Of a DNA stretch of 64,000 bases, positions 61,301 to 64,000 are shown in pieces. Every line of letters starts with the position of its first letter. Within the stretch, counting starts at the first letter, position 1. Source of the DNA: Monosiga brevicollis MX1 (lineage: Eukaryota > Opisthokonta > Choanoflagellata > Craspedida > Salpingoecidae); the NCBI RefSeq assembly GCF_000002865.3, contig NW_001865041.1, positions 731,793-795,792 on the forward strand, read 5' to 3'. The notes below the pieces were generated by a model. It was not told the DNA's origin, did not search any database, and saw nothing but the letters and a program-made list of their open reading frames with translations. The position numbers and the translations under genes were made by a program.

Positions 61301-62890
61301 CCCAACCGTCCAGAACAGGTTCGTAGTCGGGGGCGGTGGCACGGCGCCGTTCCAGTTCTTCGACAAGGGTGCGGATGCGGGGTGCGTGGATGCGAAATTT
61401 GCCATAGAAGAGCGTGAAGCTTTCACCCGCTGCGGCATCCGCGTGCTCGGCGCCTTGTTGCTGCATCTGAACGCTCTGCGTGGCCGTCTTGAGCGTGTTT
61501 GTAACGTGGGCTCGAATAATGGCTAATGCCTTGCTGTGCAGCTGCTTGAAGCGCCCATGATACGTACTGGCATCTTTGTACTGAACAATTCAGAGACGGG
61601 CCAAGGGCAAGAGTGAGGGCGTCTCAACTTGAGCCATGGGGGCAATCGGTGTTCACCTCGCTAGCAACGAAATACAGACCTCGGGATGCTGCTGAAGAAA
61701 ACCCAGAATCTCATCGATCCGGCCCAAAAGAGGGAGAAATTGGTCACTGCAGCGGATCCATCAATCACACATGAGTGCATTAGCTTGGCACACACGTCAA
61801 GCTCTGCGCAGGGCCTGAGGGGCGCTAGCGAGAAATTTTTGCCGGAGAAAAGCGGCCAAATACAAACCTGAGCACGCTAAAAGTTGGTGAAGACAGCTTT
61901 TTGGCAATGGCTTCAAACTCGGTAAAGAACGCCAACCGCTGTTGTATGGCTTGTGCAAAAGTTTCCAGGCTCGTCTGCTCCTGCAACAGTCGATCACAGG
62001 CCGTATGCAGGGCTGTGGTCTTTGTCGAGGCTGATGCGTGCAATTGACGCAAGGTCTGGCCACCGGACGCACCACAAGCGTTGCATTAGGATGTGAGATG
62101 CCGGGGAGAGGTGCTGTGGGGGAAATGCATGCTGCGAGGGCGGGAGGGGGTCATGGCAAAAAAGTCCTGCTGGGGTCGATTCACCTCAAGAAACGTTGCC
62201 GTGTTGTCAATTTCTTGAAGCAGTGCTTCGCATGTGGCTTGACATTGCAAGAGGTATGCTTGATACTCTGTGTGGCGGCGGGTTTGCTGCTCGATTTGTG
62301 CAGCCTCCAGCTGCAAAGAGAGTGCACAAAGCCGGCGTGTCATGTGGCTTGAGCTTGCACAAGGAGCCTGTCAATGCGGGTTCGGTACGCACCTGATCGA
62401 ACCAGGCGAAGAACTGGTGCGTTGTTTCGATGGCTTGGTCGGGAGCAGCTGTGACCGTTGGTGTTGGTTCTTCGGGCGTTTCGGCGGCACTCGGGGCTGG
62501 GTCGGACGGGTTTTGGGGTTCGTTGGTTGTGGTCTCGATCGGCTGTGGGTGGCAAAGGTAGGAAGATCAAAGAGGCAGTCAATGGCCAACATCTGACACA
62601 CACGCCCTTCAACTGGGACCGTCTTACTAAATCGGGCAATGGACGTTTGGTACTCAAGTTGACCAGATCGAGCACTGAGTTTTGATCGTCAGCCGTCAGA
62701 GGGGCAAGCACCGAATCGTCGCGGGCATCCCACTTGGAGAGCAGCTAGTGAAGTTGGTCGGATGTTGCCAAAGTAGCGGGTTGGAACGGTGGAAGCAAGT
62801 GAGTGCCGGGCTTGGCGAGAGTAAGAGCAACATGCTTGGCAAGGCCACCACATGACCCACCTCGCGCAGGGAGGCACTGTTATGTGCCAT
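58391..62890 (-). CDS. COG3: conserved oligomeric Golgi complex subunit 3
   Basis: About 15 exons. The first is MAHNSASLRE. The second carries SKWDARDDSVLAPLTADD, matching human COG3 (LWDRRPDTTAPLTDRQ). Later regions read SLETFAQAIQQRLAFFTEF, KKLSSPTFSVLR, ESFTLFYGKFRIHAPRIR plus TLVEELE, YMDLYIRGFSPTKADLNYP, SMWYRPVVQALTLLSKLY, INAHLFYIKHLLVLREQLA and RVARLLDLYLGNSQDAA, each with a clear human counterpart in the same order. The C-terminal tail is Pro/Glu/Lys-rich (KPKPKPEPEPEPE) and absent from human COG3. COG tethers retrograde vesicles at the Golgi. Start chosen at 62890 because the exon-2 match begins soon after. Confidence 0.93.
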
Positions 62891-63550
<660 letters not shown>

Positions 63551-64000
63551 CTAAAGACGGTAGAAACGAACGGCATTGTCGTGGAAGATCTTGCGCTGTG
63601 CGCTCTCCTCGAGCGCGAGCGCATCCAGGGACGTCTAGTCAATGCGGATCAATGCAAGGGCCGTGAGGGTTGGGGCCAGGGATGCATCACAATCAAACAC
63701 TGCTCTGTGCGCGTGTGCGGTGCACGAACCTTCACTGCGTTCACGAGATCGGCATAGCTGCCGCAAACCTTGTCGACGGGGAAGTTGGAGCCAAACATGC
63801 AGCGGTCTGGGCTGAAAGCTTGGATTGCCCCCTCAACCCAGAATTGAAGGCTACTGGCACTCCATTCTCCTAACAAGGCAAGACCGAGGCCAGAGCGGCT
63901 GAGCGGGAGCAAAAGAAAAACGAGAGACAGAAGAACAAACAAACTTGACAAGAATACACTATCCAAACAGTCCAAAAGTGGCACTGTGGCATCGGGGCCA
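63551..64000 (-). CDS. amidohydrolase family 2 protein, C-terminal part (runs off window)
   Basis: Partial gene: only the last exons are inside. The stop is at 63551-63553. The final exon reads TSLDALALEESAQRK and HDNAVRFYRL. The exon before it reads LQFWVEGAIQAFSPDRCMF and GSNFPVDKVCGSYADLV. The FGSNFPVD motif, in which the Asp is a metal ligand, followed by a C-terminal N-A-x-R-x-Y-R-L, is typical of TIM-barrel amidohydrolases related to 2-pyrone-4,6-dicarboxylate lactonase (COG3618). A further exon with DATVPLLDCLD reaches the window edge. Substrate cannot be told. Confidence 0.75.

Overview
The window is nuclear DNA of a single-celled eukaryote, almost certainly a choanoflagellate and most likely Monosiga brevicollis. 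The basis is gene content and gene form: dense, GC-rich genes with many short GT-AG introns (roughly 60-200 bases) next to holozoan or animal-type families (a nine-FN3 FNDC3, a PSTPIP-type F-BAR/SH3 protein, a tyrosine phosphatase, an SH3/SH2-bearing SPIN90, a KCC cotransporter, a secretory syntaxin). The species call rests on recall, not on a search. I recognise 22 genes, plus one coherent but unidentified gene and one weak candidate.

Layout. 0.3-5.1 kb: FNDC3-like FN3 protein (+). 5.6-8.0 kb: RAP1/TERF2IP-like telomere protein (-). 8.2-10.0 kb: secreted or lumenal protein with a bacterial-type DUF2827 domain (+). 10.1-12.9 kb: POLD3 (-). 13.4-14.6 kb: mitochondrial Tim44/mL45-like protein (+). 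15.0-15.6 kb: HPt phosphotransfer protein (-). 16.0-17.1 kb: unidentified gene (+). 17.4-21.1 kb: MCM7 (-). 22.6-27.2 kb: tyrosine phosphatase with coiled-coil tail (+), tail to tail with 27.2-29.4 kb: PSTPIP-like F-BAR/SH3 protein (-). 30.2-30.7 kb: four-TM protein (+). 31.1-31.7 kb: SENP8-like deneddylase (-). 32.7-37.2 kb: KCC cotransporter (+). 37.5-39.8 kb: TRIP13/PCH2 (+). 40.0-45.5 kb: SPIN90/NCKIPSD with extra SH3 and SH2-like domains (-). 46.1-47.2 kb: TFIIS-like protein without a zinc ribbon (+). 47.5-48.9 kb: phosphatidylinositol synthase (-). 49.04-49.40 kb: a 367-bp inverted-repeat (MITE-like) element. 49.8-50.6 kb: RPS14 (-). 51.7-52.8 kb: cytochrome b5 (+). 53.7-54.9 kb: UEV/MMS2 (-). 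55.4-57.2 kb: syntaxin-1 type SNARE (-). 58.4-62.9 kb: COG3 (-). 63.6 kb to the end: amidohydrolase, cut by the window edge (-).

These are independent housekeeping and signalling genes, not one pathway. Three themes recur: chromosome maintenance (RAP1, POLD3, MCM7, TRIP13, UEV), membrane traffic (syntaxin, COG3, PI synthase, cytochrome b5) and actin/phosphotyrosine signalling (phosphatase, PSTPIP-like, SPIN90). The first 13 genes alternate strand without exception, so nearly every gene has a head-to-head neighbour on one side and a tail-to-tail neighbour on the other.

Most worth a second look: a RAP1 whose N terminus copies the first residues of histone H3; a SPIN90 that has gained a second SH3 and an SH2-like domain without its phosphotyrosine-binding arginine; a phosphatase and PSTPIP-like gene whose coding ends overlap; a eukaryotic, intron-bearing DUF2827 gene; a TFIIS paralogue without a zinc ribbon; and a short inverted-repeat transposon. 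Exon joins were made by eye from splice signals and reading phase; gene ends are firmer than internal junctions. No LTR, retroviral, Polinton or CRISPR feature was seen.
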